Assembly (NCBI GenBank): GCA_002007465.1 | Contig: LNAC01000861.1 | Span: forward strand, 314-64,313 | Direction: 5' to 3' | DNA length: 64,000 nt | Source of the DNA: Ailurus styani | Lineage: Eukaryota; Chordata; Mammalia; Carnivora; Ailuridae | Shown here: positions 36,571-47,400 of the stretch, piece after piece | Numbering within the stretch: the stretch's first letter is position 1 | Layout: each line of letters begins with the position of its first letter | Notes under the pieces: model-generated | Told to the model about the DNA's origin: nothing | Seen by the model: only the letters and a program-made list of their open reading frames with translations | Database searches by the model: none | Made by a program: the position numbers and the translations under genes

Positions 36571-37599
36571 ATTATTATGAATTAAGAATCCACTATATTG
36601 CCAAAGGATCTAGTGTTGTGACTTGTATTAAAATGTTGTCATTTATAAATAAAGGGTTTGCTTCTGGAGTTATGGAATCACTTTGCACCTGAGTCTAGGG
36701 GTATTTTGACAATTTTATCTTTCAAGACTGGCAATATAAATACTAGAATGTTAGCAATAGTGCAAACAACTCAATATTTCTTTAGCCATATTTCTGGTAC
36801 CCAATCTCCTAAAATACTGAAAAATAAAGAATTGCTCATTCTGATTTCTCTGCTGTATTGGAAATGAGATCATTTGTGGGATAAACTTTTATTCTGGAGA
36901 ACTGATATTGAGATGCTAATGAGATTGATACATGTACAGCAGATTTGTGGATTTTAAGTAAACATAGGTCTAATCTCCACTTTTCTTTCTCAGGAATATT
37001 TTTTTTCTACCAAATAGAAATAAACAATGCTATATGTATAAAATGACCCAGTGAATGAGGAGAGGAATGATACTGCCTTTGCAGTAGATGTTTGGTAGAA
37101 TGTCTTCCCAGACCATGAACCATCTTCCCTTTCTTTCCTGAGGACAAGTTGTTCATCAGGGGCACTCTGCTCCTCAGGCACTGATAGCTGCGGTGGAGTA
37201 GCCAAAGCTGACCGCACTACACACTTTCTTTCAGAAATTAGAATCTGAGATTCAGAGACAGGCCAGTGAAATCTTTGATGTATCTATAACTCTACCTATA
37301 AATGTGGAATTACAAGTAAATATTTTGCCACATGTAATGAAAAACAAACAAACGAAAGTCAGTCTGTAAAAAGTGAAGGAGGAAGAAGACTCAGGTAAGT
37401 TTAAAAGAGAAAAAAAAAATTTCCTTGGTCTGTGACAACTTTTCTTACAATGATTCCTTTTTTCCCCCACACAGGCTGAGTGGATTTTATTACAACAAAA
37501 GCTTAACTAATATAAAATTTTATTTTCTATGAATGTATTTTCTGTGAATTTGTTTTTCTTCTAGTTTTGTTTCATTTATTTGTGTGCTTAGATGCAGAA
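36571..37599. other. Intergenic, no gene seen
   Basis: Unique sequence; nothing recognised. Confidence 0.45.
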
Positions 37600-37860
37600 T
37601 ATCTGTAAGTGCTGGAGTCAACTCCATCAGGTTTAAATGTTGATGTGATCACTTACTAGTGAAGTAAACTAATCTGGACGCACTCATACTAAAAATTCAC
37701 TCATTATCTGAAATTCAAATTTAACTGGGTATCCTTTCTTTTATCCAGCAACCCTAGTTGTGACATAGTTTATTTCTTTGTAAAATGGAGGTAATAATAC
37801 CAAATAAGAAAATATGTTGTTAAAAATGTCAAGGATATCATAAACATTATTTAAAATAAT
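37600..37860 (+). repeat. MIR-like fragment
   Basis: 'gatcacttactagtgaagta' followed later by 'tctttgtaaaatggaggtaa' has MIR order. Weak. Confidence 0.4.
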
Positions 37861-38165
37861 ATATAAGAAATGTGATTTATTATTTTCTTTTGTCTCCCCT
37901 TTTACCTGTGCTGTATCTATAACACAAGAAGGTGTTGCTTACAAAGATCACTCATTGGGAGTAAATGGTTCATTTTGGAACATGGGGAGATGTTTTATAC
38001 CTTTTATGCAATGAGGTCTTTATTCTCAAATTAGAGAATTTGGAAGGCTGTATGTTTCTGCCTACCTGACTTCTCCTAGGCACCCCATCGCAGGATACTC
38101 TAATATTCATTCTTGTGCTGGGCATACAGCTAGATCTTAGTTATACACAAACTGGTTTCCAATTC

Positions 38166-38398
38166 TTTTTTTTTCCTCATTTTTTTATTGTTATTATTAT
38201 TTGCCCCAGGGGTACAGGTCTGTGAATCATCGGGTTTACACCTTTCACAGCACTCACCAAAGCACAAACCCTCCCCAATGTCCATAACCCATCCACCCTA
38301 CCCCTTCCCTCCCACCCCCCAGTAACCCTCAGTTTGTTTTGTGAGATTAGGAGTCTCGTATGGTTTGTTTCCTTCTCCACCCCATCTTGTTTCATTAT
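38166..38398 (-). mobile_element. L1 3' end, 5'-truncated, with 17-bp target duplication
   Basis: Complement of the carnivore L1 3' UTR ('gtacaggtctgtgaatcatc', 'ccctccccaatgtccataac'). Flanks AAACTGGTTTCCAATTC at 38149-38165 and 38399-38415 are identical. It lies about 330 bp beyond the predicted KCNU1 poly(A) signal. Confidence 0.93.
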
Positions 38399-38748
38399 AA
38401 ACTGGTTTCCAATTCAAACCAACATCTCCCCATCTGCTCTTTCACACCTTCTATAGAAAGAGATGAAGAAAGAAAACTCATGAGGAATAAAAGAAGGAGA
38501 GATAATATACTAGTTTACTATTTGCCTGCTTGAAGATAAAGAATGTAAGATTCTTTATTTCTCATCTCCTGTGTGTAAGTCCTTCTCATTTTTTTTTTTA
38601 ATCTTGATGGCTTATATCCCCTGACTGGATGAAGCCAACAAGTACTGAAGGACCTCTTTAACACAGCTCAATCTAACATGTTTCCTGCTCGAGGGACAAC
38701 GGACACAGAGGAATGAACTTTCATTACAGAGCATTCATCATGCATTTC

Positions 38749-38754
38749 TTTATT
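38749..38754 (-). terminator. KCNU1: KCNU1 poly(A) signal
   Basis: AATAAA on the minus strand, 189 bases past the stop codon. Cleavage is expected about 10-30 bases further, near 38730. It is the first AATAAA I see after the stop; use is inferred. Confidence 0.65.
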
Positions 38755-38942
38755 TATCACTCTAGATCCAGTGGGATTGGATCAGGCTTTTGTCTCTCCC
38801 CAGTGTAGGCTTGCTGATCCACCACTAAGCAATGGGCACAGAAGTGGCATGCTTCCATTTTTATTTTCCTGTTCAAAGTCACCATCTCTGGAGATGCTTT
38901 ATAAGTAGCGAGCTAGGGGCTTGTGGAGAATATCAACAGGCC

Positions 38943-39348
38943 TTAGTTTGGTTTTGAAGAAGCAGGGGCATTCTCCTCTATGCTTTCCTTCATTTTTTCC
39001 TTCCCATTTTCTCTCATGGTTTCAGTTTTACCTAAATGTGTCTGGGATGATAATTTACTGCTCTGAGTCAATTCAGCTTGCTTAGAATCACTAACGGAAA
39101 TAGGTTTTGGCTCCAAAAAATGAACGGATGTCCTCAAAGGTTGTGTTGTAGTCTGACTGACTGGGTCAATGGTAGGAGAATGATTTATGTTTGCAGGTTT
39201 CTCTGATGGTGGCACTATATTTATCATTTCATATGGACTCTGAGATGAAGTATCCAATTTGTAATAAGAACTGCTGAAAGGGATGGCACAAAACACAAGA
39301 TCCGAGGATAGGAGCTTAAAGTCATTGGCTGGCCGGGTGATCACAAAC
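38943..39348 (-). CDS. KCNU1: KCNU1 last coding exon (G) and stop
   Basis: Encodes (R)FVITRPANDFKLLSSDLVF, CAIPFSSSYYK and a polar C-terminal tail to SSKPN and TAA (38945-38943). The first 30 residues are the last strands of RCK2 and match human RFVITRPANEFKLLPSDLVFCAIPF almost exactly. The tail, rich in Ser, Thr, Glu and Lys, is poorly conserved, as is usual for SLO3. The acceptor is GGCTTTTCTTACAG at 39349. The frame is open to the stop, so the exon looks maintained. If exon F's donor fails, this exon would be read in the wrong frame. Confidence 0.95.
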
Positions 39349-39720
39349 CTGTAAGAAAAGCCAAAGATGACTCCGGAGCCTTTGTAGCCAGGACGGTTAT
39401 GGCTACAGGCAATGACCCAAACAAGAAAGTCTTTATGCTGGGCCAGAGGAGGGAATGTTTTTTTGTTCTGCTTTGCTTCAATGGTTTCTAATTAAGAGTA
39501 AATGCCTCTGGCGTAGGGCAGCAGAAGTCCTAGACTAGGAATTTAGGAGACTAACATTCACTCCTGTCGCCAAACCCAAGCATCTCTGACCAGAGTTTGG
39601 CATGGCATCTCCCTTCCTTGGGCCTTGATTTGTTCAACATTTTAACGGGAGAGGGATAATACAGAGATGTGGACTGACTGACCTCTAATGGTCTTTGGGA
39701 CTGCAGGTTTCCCTGCTTTT

Positions 39721-39933
39721 TTTTTTTTTTTCCAGATTTTTTATTTTTTTATTTTTTTATTTACTTGACAGAGAGAGAGAGAGACCACAAGTAGGCAGAG
39801 AGGCAGGCAGAGAGAGGAGGAAGCAGGCTCCCCACTGAGCAGGAAGTCTGACGTGGGCTTCGATCCCAGCACCCTGGGATCATGACCCTAGCCGAAGTCA
39901 GAGACTTTAACCCACTGAGCCACCCAGGCGCCC
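39721..39933 (-). mobile_element. CAN SINE in the last KCNU1 intron
   Basis: Antisense to the plus strand, hence sense to KCNU1. Target duplication TTCCCTGCTTTT at 39709-39720 and 39934-39945. Confidence 0.95.
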
Positions 39934-39945
39934 TTCCCTGCTTTT

Positions 39946-41370
39946 AATATCCACTACACTAATGAATTCAGTCAGCCCAGTATTGAGCACTTAGCCAAGC
40001 TTTATCAAAATCAGATTACATACCTTCCAATTTTTCAATTCTACCTTAGGCCTACCCTAATACTTATGCCACCAACTTTCACAAACAATGTAGAGCAGCC
40101 AGTGGGGAGGAAGAACATTAAATTGAAGTTTTATTTGAAACTTTGACTAGTAATCAAATAGTGAATGTCAATGAGTCTTAAAGAATACCCAGAGCCTGGA
40201 CCTGCGTAAAAAGACTTCACGGGAAGAAGGATGTCTCAGCCCAGGACCAGGCACATAGCAAATCCTCAATAATGTGAGTTAAGTTAATTAACACACCAGT
40301 GTTCATGTCAGAACAGTGGGGCAGAACAAACTTTCATGTCCTTTGTCCTGCATTTCTTTATTGCTGCCCCAAATGGTCACCTCTTCTTTCCAGAACATCC
40401 ATCTCAGGGCACCTCTAACCTCTTTTCGCTGAATAATTTTCCCCCTTTTACCTTTCCCACTGAGTCCCCTGTAATGTCTATAATAGTTTAAGCAAGACCT
40501 ACTATAGTCAAATTCTCGCTTTGAAACAGAAATATCATTTCCTTCCTGGGGTCCTCTCAAGTATGGATTGCATGTTCTCCCAATAACTGAGCTCCATGGG
40601 TTTCTTGGAGGCGTTGGAAGTAGGGCATGGAGTTCAGGCAGAGAGAGAGAGAAACCAGCATCATTCATGCTTCCAGAACATCACTGCTCCTTCAGCGTCT
40701 TTGTGATTAGTGATCTATAGTCATATCACTCTCCCTCTAGATTCACCAATTCACCGGTGTCACCTATAGACCTCCATGTTTATTTAGGCCTCTGGCACTT
40801 AGGACACTTTTTCTTTCAAACTCTAGTGCCACCATCATCTCAGCAATGGCTATGCCTATACTTCACAGAGAAATCCTGGTGTTACATACAAATTCCTCTG
40901 AGCATAGCCTTCACCTATGGCTTGCCTTGGCATGCATTCTTTTCCTTCCTTTCTCTGGTAAGTGGAAAAGTCTTCTTTCCATTCAAGATTACCCCACTTT
41001 GAGTATCTCGGTTTCTTTCCCCTTAGAAAGGAGAACAAGTTTCCTTTAATCTTATCGTTTTTAATTTCTCCTTCTTCTACTGAATCTTCTCCATTCCCAT
41101 TGTGAGGATCTTAGTTTGGACCTATATTATTGTGTTGTCTGTAGATTGTACACTCTCTTTCTCCCTCCTACTCTCCACATGCATTTCCTTTATGTTCTAC
41201 ACTGCTGTCAGATTGCTCTTTCAACTGAAAGCTGAGCATATCACTCCCATAATTTATACGTGTAAAACATAGTAGGCTAGAATTGAGGCAGTCAATAAAC
41301 ATTTACCCAATGAGTCTAGCAGAAAACAAGTATATCTTTCCAATATGGACAGTGGCTTTCACCTTTAAGA
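39946..41370. other. KCNU1: KCNU1 last intron, unique part
   Basis: No exon signal on either strand. The 121-codon frame at 40668-40303 (minus) lacks a usable acceptor/donor context and has no human SLO3 counterpart. Confidence 0.5.
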
Positions 41371-41385
41371 AGTCTCATAGAAAAG

Positions 41386-42091
41386 ATGATACAGTCACTG
41401 TGGAAAACAGTATGAAAGTTCCTCAAGACATTAAAAATAGAGCTACACAATGACCCAGCAATTGCACTACTAGGTATTTACCCCAAAGATACAGATGTAG
41501 TAAAAAGAAGGAGCACGTGCACCCCAATGTTCATAGTAGCAATGTCCACAATAACCAAACTGTGGAAGGAACCAAGATGCCCTTCAACAGACAAATGGAT
41601 AAAGAAGATGTGGTCCATATATACAATGGAATATTACTCAGCCATCAGAAACTATGAATACCCACCATTTACATCGACATGGATGGAACTGGAGGGGATT
41701 ATGCTAAGTGAAATAAGCCAAGCAGAGAAGGACAATTATCATATGGTTTCACTCATATTTGGAACATAAGGAATAGAGCAGAGGACAACAGGGGAAGGGA
41801 GGGAAGCCTGAATGGGAAGAAATCAGAAAGGGAGACAAACCATGAGAGACTCTGGACTCCGGGAACCAAACTGAGGGTTAGAGAAGGGAATGGGGTGGAG
41901 AGATGGGGTGACTGGATGATGGATATTAAGGAGGGCACGTGCTAGGATGAGCACTGGGTGTTATATGCAACTAAGGAATTGTTGAACCCTATATCAAGAA
42001 CTAATGATGTATTACATGTCAGCTATGGAACATAATAGGAAGGAGGGAAGGAAGGAAGGAAGGAAAGGGAGGGAGGAAGGAAGGAAGGAGG
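41386..42091 (+). mobile_element. L1 3' end in the last KCNU1 intron, with GGAA-rich tail
   Basis: 5'-truncated L1 carrying the ORF2 C-terminal part ('gcacgtgcaccccaatgttc', 'atgtggtccatatatacaat') and 3' UTR ('ccatgagagactctggactc', 'gagcactgggtgttatatg'). It ends in a (GGAA)n tract at 42038-42090. 'aagtctcatagaaa' and 'aagtcacatagaca' at the borders may be the target duplication. It is antisense to KCNU1. Confidence 0.85.
42038..42090 (+). repeat. (GGAA)n microsatellite at the L1 tail
   Basis: Imperfect GGAA/GGGA array directly after the L1 3' end, 308 bases from exon F's boundary. Confidence 0.9.
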
Positions 42092-42394
42092 AAGTCACAT
42101 AGACATAGATGAGGGGTAAGTTACAAAAGAACCCTGATTTAAAGTCTGGGTTTGTATGTCAGGTTTCACTGAGGACACAGACACCATTCTTCTTACATGG
42201 TCAATATTAATTGGATCATCAGTTCATTCATGTTATTTATACCCGGCTTCCTTCTTCCTACATCACTGTCTATTTCCCCTGGACCCTTCTTTGTAATTAT
42301 GGACCCCGAGATCTTGACTTCTCTTTCACATTGAATCAAGTAGCTTTGGCTCTTATGTTTGGATAGAAAGGTAGCACTCTCCAAGCAAGCATAC

Positions 42395-42399
42395 TTCCC
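42395..42399 (-). promoter_or_regulatory. KCNU1: Non-canonical 5' splice site of KCNU1 exon F
   Basis: Intron bases +1 to +6 are GGAAGT. A single T in place of G at +2 (position 42397, complement) would give the near-perfect donor GTAAGT. All other KCNU1 donors in the window begin GT. Confidence 0.8.
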
Positions 42400-42511
42400 T
42401 TTTTTGTTCCGGCTTGTTCTCCTCTTCATCTATCATGCGGTATAAACCAAGGCACAGGATTCCAAAATTATCTAATGAGCCACAGAACACTTGCCCAAAT
42501 GTCTTTCTTGG
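42399..42511 (-). CDS. KCNU1: KCNU1 coding exon F, with abnormal donor site
   Basis: Encodes PRKTFGQVFCGSLDNFGILC, LGLYRMIDEEENKPEQK plus AG, late RCK2. The acceptor is strong (TTTTCTCCCCAG ending at 42512). The 3' end is set by homology and phase: the next exon starts with a single G that needs AG to make Arg, as in human ENK-RFVITRP. At that boundary the sequence is AAAAG|GGAAGTATG, so the donor dinucleotide is GG, not GT. The nearest GT, four bases on (GAA|GTATGC), would shift the frame and give a stop after eight new codons (V C D H P A S Q). The exon body has no stop. Confidence 0.88.
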
Positions 42512-43729
42512 CTGGGGAGAAAAGAAAAAAACATATGTCTGTTGGTACTTTAATTAAGCAATAACAAGCACTTACTGGAAAGCTATTGTCTTTCCTTGCA
42601 GTAAAAGTTTGGAAGACTCAAAAGCCGTTTCCTAGTATCTTTTATGGTGGCAGTGTCAAGCAGGAAATTAGGTTTATGATAAGCTTTGAGCATCTAATCC
42701 CAGTGATTATTTTTATCATTGTGGACTTTCAAGAGCCTCTTGTGGATGTCAACTAGCATGTTGTTATGCTAGTTTTTATTACTAATGCTATTTTGGTAAC
42801 CATTTAAGAAGTAACAATTAGTAAAAGATTGGGAATTCCAGTTTTCAAGCTATATAATGGGTTGGGATACTCAGTGACCTCCAGCGAGTGATCTTCTCAT
42901 CCTACTCTACCACAGTTGATAGTCCCAAGCACTCCTCTTGACACGGCTCTCAGGTTACAGCCAACAAGGGCACAATGGGTAGACAACACTGTCAAAGCAG
43001 CAGCAAATGGATTCAGTGAAATCACATGAGAACAGTTTGTTTCACTATGTGATTCCCTAGGGTAGAGAACAAGATGAGGACAAGATACAAGTGGAGAAAT
43101 GAAGGAGAGCAATGTTGACCAGTCTACTGTCGCCTTTGATACTGACAAGAAGTTGCCAGTGGCAGTTGTTCTGGGCTTATAATCACTCACAAGTCAGTCT
43201 CAGGTGAGGAGGCCAGGACCATCAAAATGCAAAGGACCAGAATGTGCTGAGGGAACTTTGCCATGTTGTTTGCATCTGGAAGTCAGATGTATGGAGCATG
43301 GGGTTTTCCCTTTTTGGCAGTATCTATCAGGACATATAAGGTGTAGAAACCTGGAAGACCCTGCTCCTTGTGAAGGGGGTTTTGCTGATGTCCTCTGAAC
43401 AAACAAAAAATATTTCCTTAAAATGTCCTCTCCTGGACAACTGGTAGAGGGCTAAATGTAATGTCAACCAAAGCTAGACCAAAAGGCACTGATAAGTACT
43501 TACTCAGTCTAGGCTGACTCCACCGTGATGCCCAAACACCCAGATGCCCCACTGGATATGCCATAATGACCTTTTCCCCTTGCCATAATTTACTGCTCAC
43601 TAGCGCAGTGGGCTGAAAAAATTCAAGCGTTTTTCACTGGCTAGCCCAATCAGAGTCTTAGACCCAAACACAGAACACTTCTGCCTTATTTGGGCTAACA
43701 TGATCAGATTTCTTTATCAGCTCAGATAT
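42512..43729. other. KCNU1: KCNU1 intron E-F, unique part
   Basis: No additional exon seen. Opposed open frames at 43204-43398 (+) and 43406-43200 (-) have no family similarity. Confidence 0.5.
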
Positions 43730-43965
43730 AGGAAGAGAGAGCAGAGCCTGGGTCAGGCTGCTTTGGAGGGTTCCCTGCTTTTCCAATGGGACACAATGTG
43801 GCCTTAGGCAAGCCCTTGTTTCTCTGAGTCTCAGCTTCTTGATCTGTTCAGTGCAATTAATAACAATGCCCACCATATAAATCCTTGAACAGATTAAGGA
43901 CAACAACAAAGCAGACAGCCACAGGGAACATGTTCAGTAAACATTAGTTATTATAATAATTATTA
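43730..43965 (+). repeat. MIR fragment
   Basis: 'ggccttaggcaagcccttgt', 'ttctctgagtctcagcttct' and 'catgttcagtaaacattagt' match MIR sense order. Confidence 0.65.
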
Positions 43966-43989
43966 ACATACTTGCTAAGGTATAATATT

Positions 43990-44190
43990 ATTATATTTCT
44001 CAGCTACTTCCTGAACACTTGGATTTTTTATCTGGAAGATGAGGATAATAATACCTGCCTTACCTACGTCCTGGAATTGTTGTAAAAAAAATAAATAGGA
44101 TACATGAAAATGCACTTTAAATTTTAAGTTACTCTACGAATACACGGTTGTATTAGCTTTTGCTATTATTTCTATGCTCTAGGCCATCTG
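43990..44190 (+). repeat. MIR fragment, second copy
   Basis: 'ttatctggaagatgaggata', 'ataatacctgccttacctac' and 'ggaattgttgtaaaaaaaat' match the MIR 3' half. Confidence 0.6.
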
Positions 44191-44273
44191 GGAACCCAAA
44201 GAGCATGAATCATTTTCAGAAACTCAGAATGGTAAGGAAGTGGGAATATTTATTAGGATAGGAGTAGACTCAC

Positions 44274-44465
44274 TTTAATGTCTGACAAAATGGTTTCATT
44301 TAAGGACAGAAGCCCCAGCTTACACCGCATTCTTCCAGACATAACTGAAGTGCAGCTGTGGGTCAGCCTACAGGTACTCTTATCCAAGTGTTGTTCCAGC
44401 TGAGAACTTATCCCTCCTGTCACCAGCATCTGAAGTAATTCCAGGACATGATAATTGTAGAAGGC
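44274..44465 (-). CDS. KCNU1: KCNU1 coding exon E
   Basis: Encodes 64 residues: AFYNYHVLELLQMLVTGG, ISSQLEQHLDK, STCRLTHSCTSVMSG, RMRCKLGLLSLNETILSDIK. It forms the C-lobe of RCK2 used in gating-ring assembly. Identity to human SLO3 is high except after HLDK, where STCRLTH is one residue shorter than and unlike human DKVYGVAD. The acceptor is CTTTCCAG at 44466 and the donor is GTGAGT from 44273, both in phase 0. Confidence 0.96.
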
Positions 44466-44609
44466 CTGGAAAGCAAGGACAAGCCACATGCAAAGTCAGA
44501 AGAGCGAGCACAAACACTGTGGAGATGTACAGTCTTGTAGACTTAGGGGCATCGCTGTTTGAAATGGACACGGTGAGGCCAAACAGGGCCTCTCATTATT
44601 ATTAAAATC

Positions 44610-44740
44610 AACTAAAAGCTCTCAGTTCAGGGAGGACACTGGGTTAGGCAAAGTACAGAGAAAATAACACTGACCTAGCTCCTGCTCCCTCTGGGCTTAC
44701 ACTGGGGTACAAGAAGAAAATGGGTGATGATGCTAACACT
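44610..44740 (-). repeat. L2-like fragment
   Basis: 'gggaggacactgggttaggc' and 'cctagctcctgctccctctg' resemble antisense L2. Weak. Confidence 0.35.
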
Positions 44741-44989
44741 AAGGATGTCCTCTCTTCCAAAAAAAAAACCCCAGAAAAGTATGTTGGGCCACAGATACCC
44801 TAATAATCATCAACATATATTTAAAACTATGTACTTAATGTGACTTTTATAGATTTTTCCTTAGGGGACTACTGATACTCTTACTGTCATCTGTAACTGA
44901 ATCTCCTGGATGTGAGTCTACTTATATTAAGTAGGTTAAAAGATGACTTTCAAATGACTTTTCCTCCCTAATGTCCTGACTGAAGGGAT

Positions 44990-45130
44990 CCCCTGACTGA
45001 TGGTCTCCTCCTTTTGATTGTGACCTACTTGAAGACAAGTATTGACTTGGGTCTTATTGATATTTAGATCTCCCATAGCTCTTATGTACTACACAAATTG
45101 TAGGTATTGAATAAATTCATAGAATTTTGG
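44990..45130 (+). repeat. L2 3' end fragment
   Basis: 'gattgtgacctacttgaaga', 'cttattgatatttagatctc' and 'attgtaggtattgaataaat' follow the L2 3' terminus. Confidence 0.6.
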
Positions 45131-45539
45131 AATCTTTGGTATCAAAATGAAACCAAAGGAGGACATGTGGGACAGCTTCTTATTTTGAAACTACTTTGAG
45201 TCTGAATAACCCTAGCTATGTTCTTAAACTACTTTCCCAAATGATTCCTGCCATATTTAGTGTAAACTAGGCATTGGCATACATGTATTACCCATTAGAT
45301 TTTCTCAAATCTATTGAATACATAGTGTTTTAAATGTTCAACATTCTGTTTTGTCTAAATTAAACTTTTACTCCAGTAGACATGAGGATTTATATGTTTA
45401 TATATTACCTATACAAAAGTCAATACTTTTGCTTTTATTAAAAAGAATAGGAATGACCTCAATTGTGATTGTTGTAGAAAGTCTTCCTGTCTTGTTACTT
45501 GCAATCCATGTTCAAAATGTTTCCAGAGAGATTCTCTAG

Positions 45540-45840
45540 GACACGAATCAAATCATGCCGTTGACCTCCTCAAAACTTCAATGTCATACCCTTGCTGTAA
45601 AACCAACCTCATCTCCTCCATTAATGGTGCCCTCCAGTGCATGGCAGTCTATCTGCTGCTCAAGCTACATATTTACTCCTCCATACCTTTGCTTTGGAAC
45701 ATCTCACCAATCACTCATCAAACCCTAAGACTGGCAAACTCTATGCTGTTCTCCTCAACAGAAAGAAATTTTCCTTTCTTTGTGATCCCACAGAAACTGG
45801 CTTTTGCTCCATTTCATCCTTCTGTATTTTATAGTTGGTA
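45540..45840 (+). repeat. L2-like fragment
   Basis: 'tcctcaaaacttcaatgtca' followed by text like the L2 'ctccagccacactggcc' region. Diverged; orientation likely sense. Confidence 0.35.
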
Positions 45841-45859
45841 GTTTGTCTGAAACATACCT

Positions 45860-46015
45860 GACTTTGAATCTTGGACTGGCATGTCTTAGCTGAGTACCTG
45901 TGAACAACTCATGTGTTTTCTCAGAAACAGTTTTATAACCTTTAAAGTTGACGTGATAATACCATCTTTGAGCCTTGTTTGTGGGATGAAATGAGATATA
46001 CCACACACATTACAA
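45860..46015 (+). repeat. MIR fragment
   Basis: 'gactttgaatcttggactgg', 'tgtgaacaactcatgtgttt' and 'gatgaaatgagatataccac' follow MIR order. Confidence 0.55.
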
Positions 46016-46019
46016 AATT

Positions 46020-46180
46020 CTTTTGTCATGTATCGGGATCGCCTGGAAGAGTATTCATGAGTGTAGATTTCTGGGATCCAAGAACTAGTGGATCAGACTG
46101 TATGGAGAGGAGTGGGAATCAGAAATTTAAAGGCCACCTCTGGTGGTTCTGACACTGGTTGGTGCTCAGAGGGCAGACTT
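46020..46180 (+). mobile_element. MER5-like hAT fragment
   Basis: 'gtatcgggatcgcctggaag', 'gatttctgggatccaagaac' and a late 'ggttctgacactggttggtg' suggest MER5. Low certainty. Confidence 0.4.
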
Positions 46181-46868
46181 TGTCTATTTAATATTCACAT
46201 CCTCAGAGGTGGCAGGTGTTCAACAACTGTAAGACTATTGGCTGCAATTGGCAGTCAATTTTTAACAAACAAACTAATATTGCTGATAAAATGTAGAAGC
46301 CATTGGGACAAGAGTATATAGGAGATAATATAAGCTGCATGAATTAAGAGAAAATAACAGGAAAATAAGTTTTAAAATAGTTTTTAGGTTAAAAGATGAC
46401 TTCAAATGCCTTTTCCTCCCTAACTTCCTGACTGAAGGGATCCCCTGACTAATGGTCTCCTTATTTCTTCTTTGTTTCATTTTGCTACCACCCAGAAGGA
46501 TGCTTATGGAATCAGTTCCCTGAAATCCAGGCATGAACAGGAGATGTAAATCCAGGTTGAGTCACAATCCGTTTAAGAACAAGTGGCCATAGTATAGAGT
46601 GATCAAACATAATGCTGTTAGAATAATTCTCCACTGATTAAAGAAAAGATGTAAATTCTAGGGTTATCCTGGTGTCAAGGGCTCTAGGGAAACATGTACT
46701 TTACATATTTAACTGAGAGAGGCTTAGCTTTTGAATATATCATTTCTTCAGTTTTGACATCAAAAGGATTGCAATTCTATATTGGGGAAAATAAAGGGAT
46801 TTACATGTCACCCTTACTCCATGAGCTCATCTAATATTCTTATTAGTCGGGGTTCTGTGGTATTGATC

Positions 46869-46945
46869 TCTTTCTTTTTTCCTCCTTTCTTCCCTCCCTT
46901 CTTCCCTTCCTCTCTCCTTCCTCCCTCCTTTCCTTTTTTCTTTAT
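46869..46945 (+). repeat. Long pyrimidine (CTTCC)-rich tract
   Basis: About 75 bases of almost pure C/T on the plus strand (purine on the KCNU1 sense strand), inside the D-E intron. It underlies the poly-Pro/Phe frame at 46782-47087 (+) and the Lys/Gly-rich frame at 47071-46814 (-), neither of which is a gene. Confidence 0.9.
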
Positions 46946-47229
46946 CAAGAAAATAGGAAAGTTGACATGTGCTTCAAATATTTTAAGACTTTTAAACTTG
47001 GATAGTGTTTCTAATATAATCAGATTTACTAAAATTTGGATTTCCAGGGTTAGAAAATGTTGCAGTCCCAAGGGTTTTAACTTTTAGCTACAACGAACCT
47101 GTGGTCTCTCTCACAACTTACATATTACTTAAAACATAGATACTAGCATCCTGGCTACTTGCTGCTTTTTATTCTTAAAATCTAATCTCAAAAGACCTTA
47201 AGGCCAAACATTCTCTAAGAAATACTTCT

Positions 47230-47400
47230 AACTGAGAATGAGGCTACATGGTAAGAAAACTGCAACTAACCAGCTTAGTGACCTTGAGGGAGTCATGTAA
47301 CTTCTGTGAGTTTCACTTTCCTTACGTGTTAGGAAACTGCTCCCTACGTTCACATCCAGTTCTGAAGTTCTATTGTTATAAAGCTGTATAGGAGTCCTAC
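47230..47400 (+). repeat. MIR fragment
   Basis: 'taaccagcttagtgaccttg' and 'gtaacttctgtgagtttcac' match MIR sense. Confidence 0.6.

Noticed and set aside
40303..40668. 121-codon minus-strand frame in the last KCNU1 intron
   Set aside because: No usable splice sites; exon F and G phases do not allow an intervening exon of this frame from what is known of SLO3.
46782..47087. Frame with a long Phe/Pro-rich run
   Set aside because: Product of the CTTCC tract, a low-complexity artefact.
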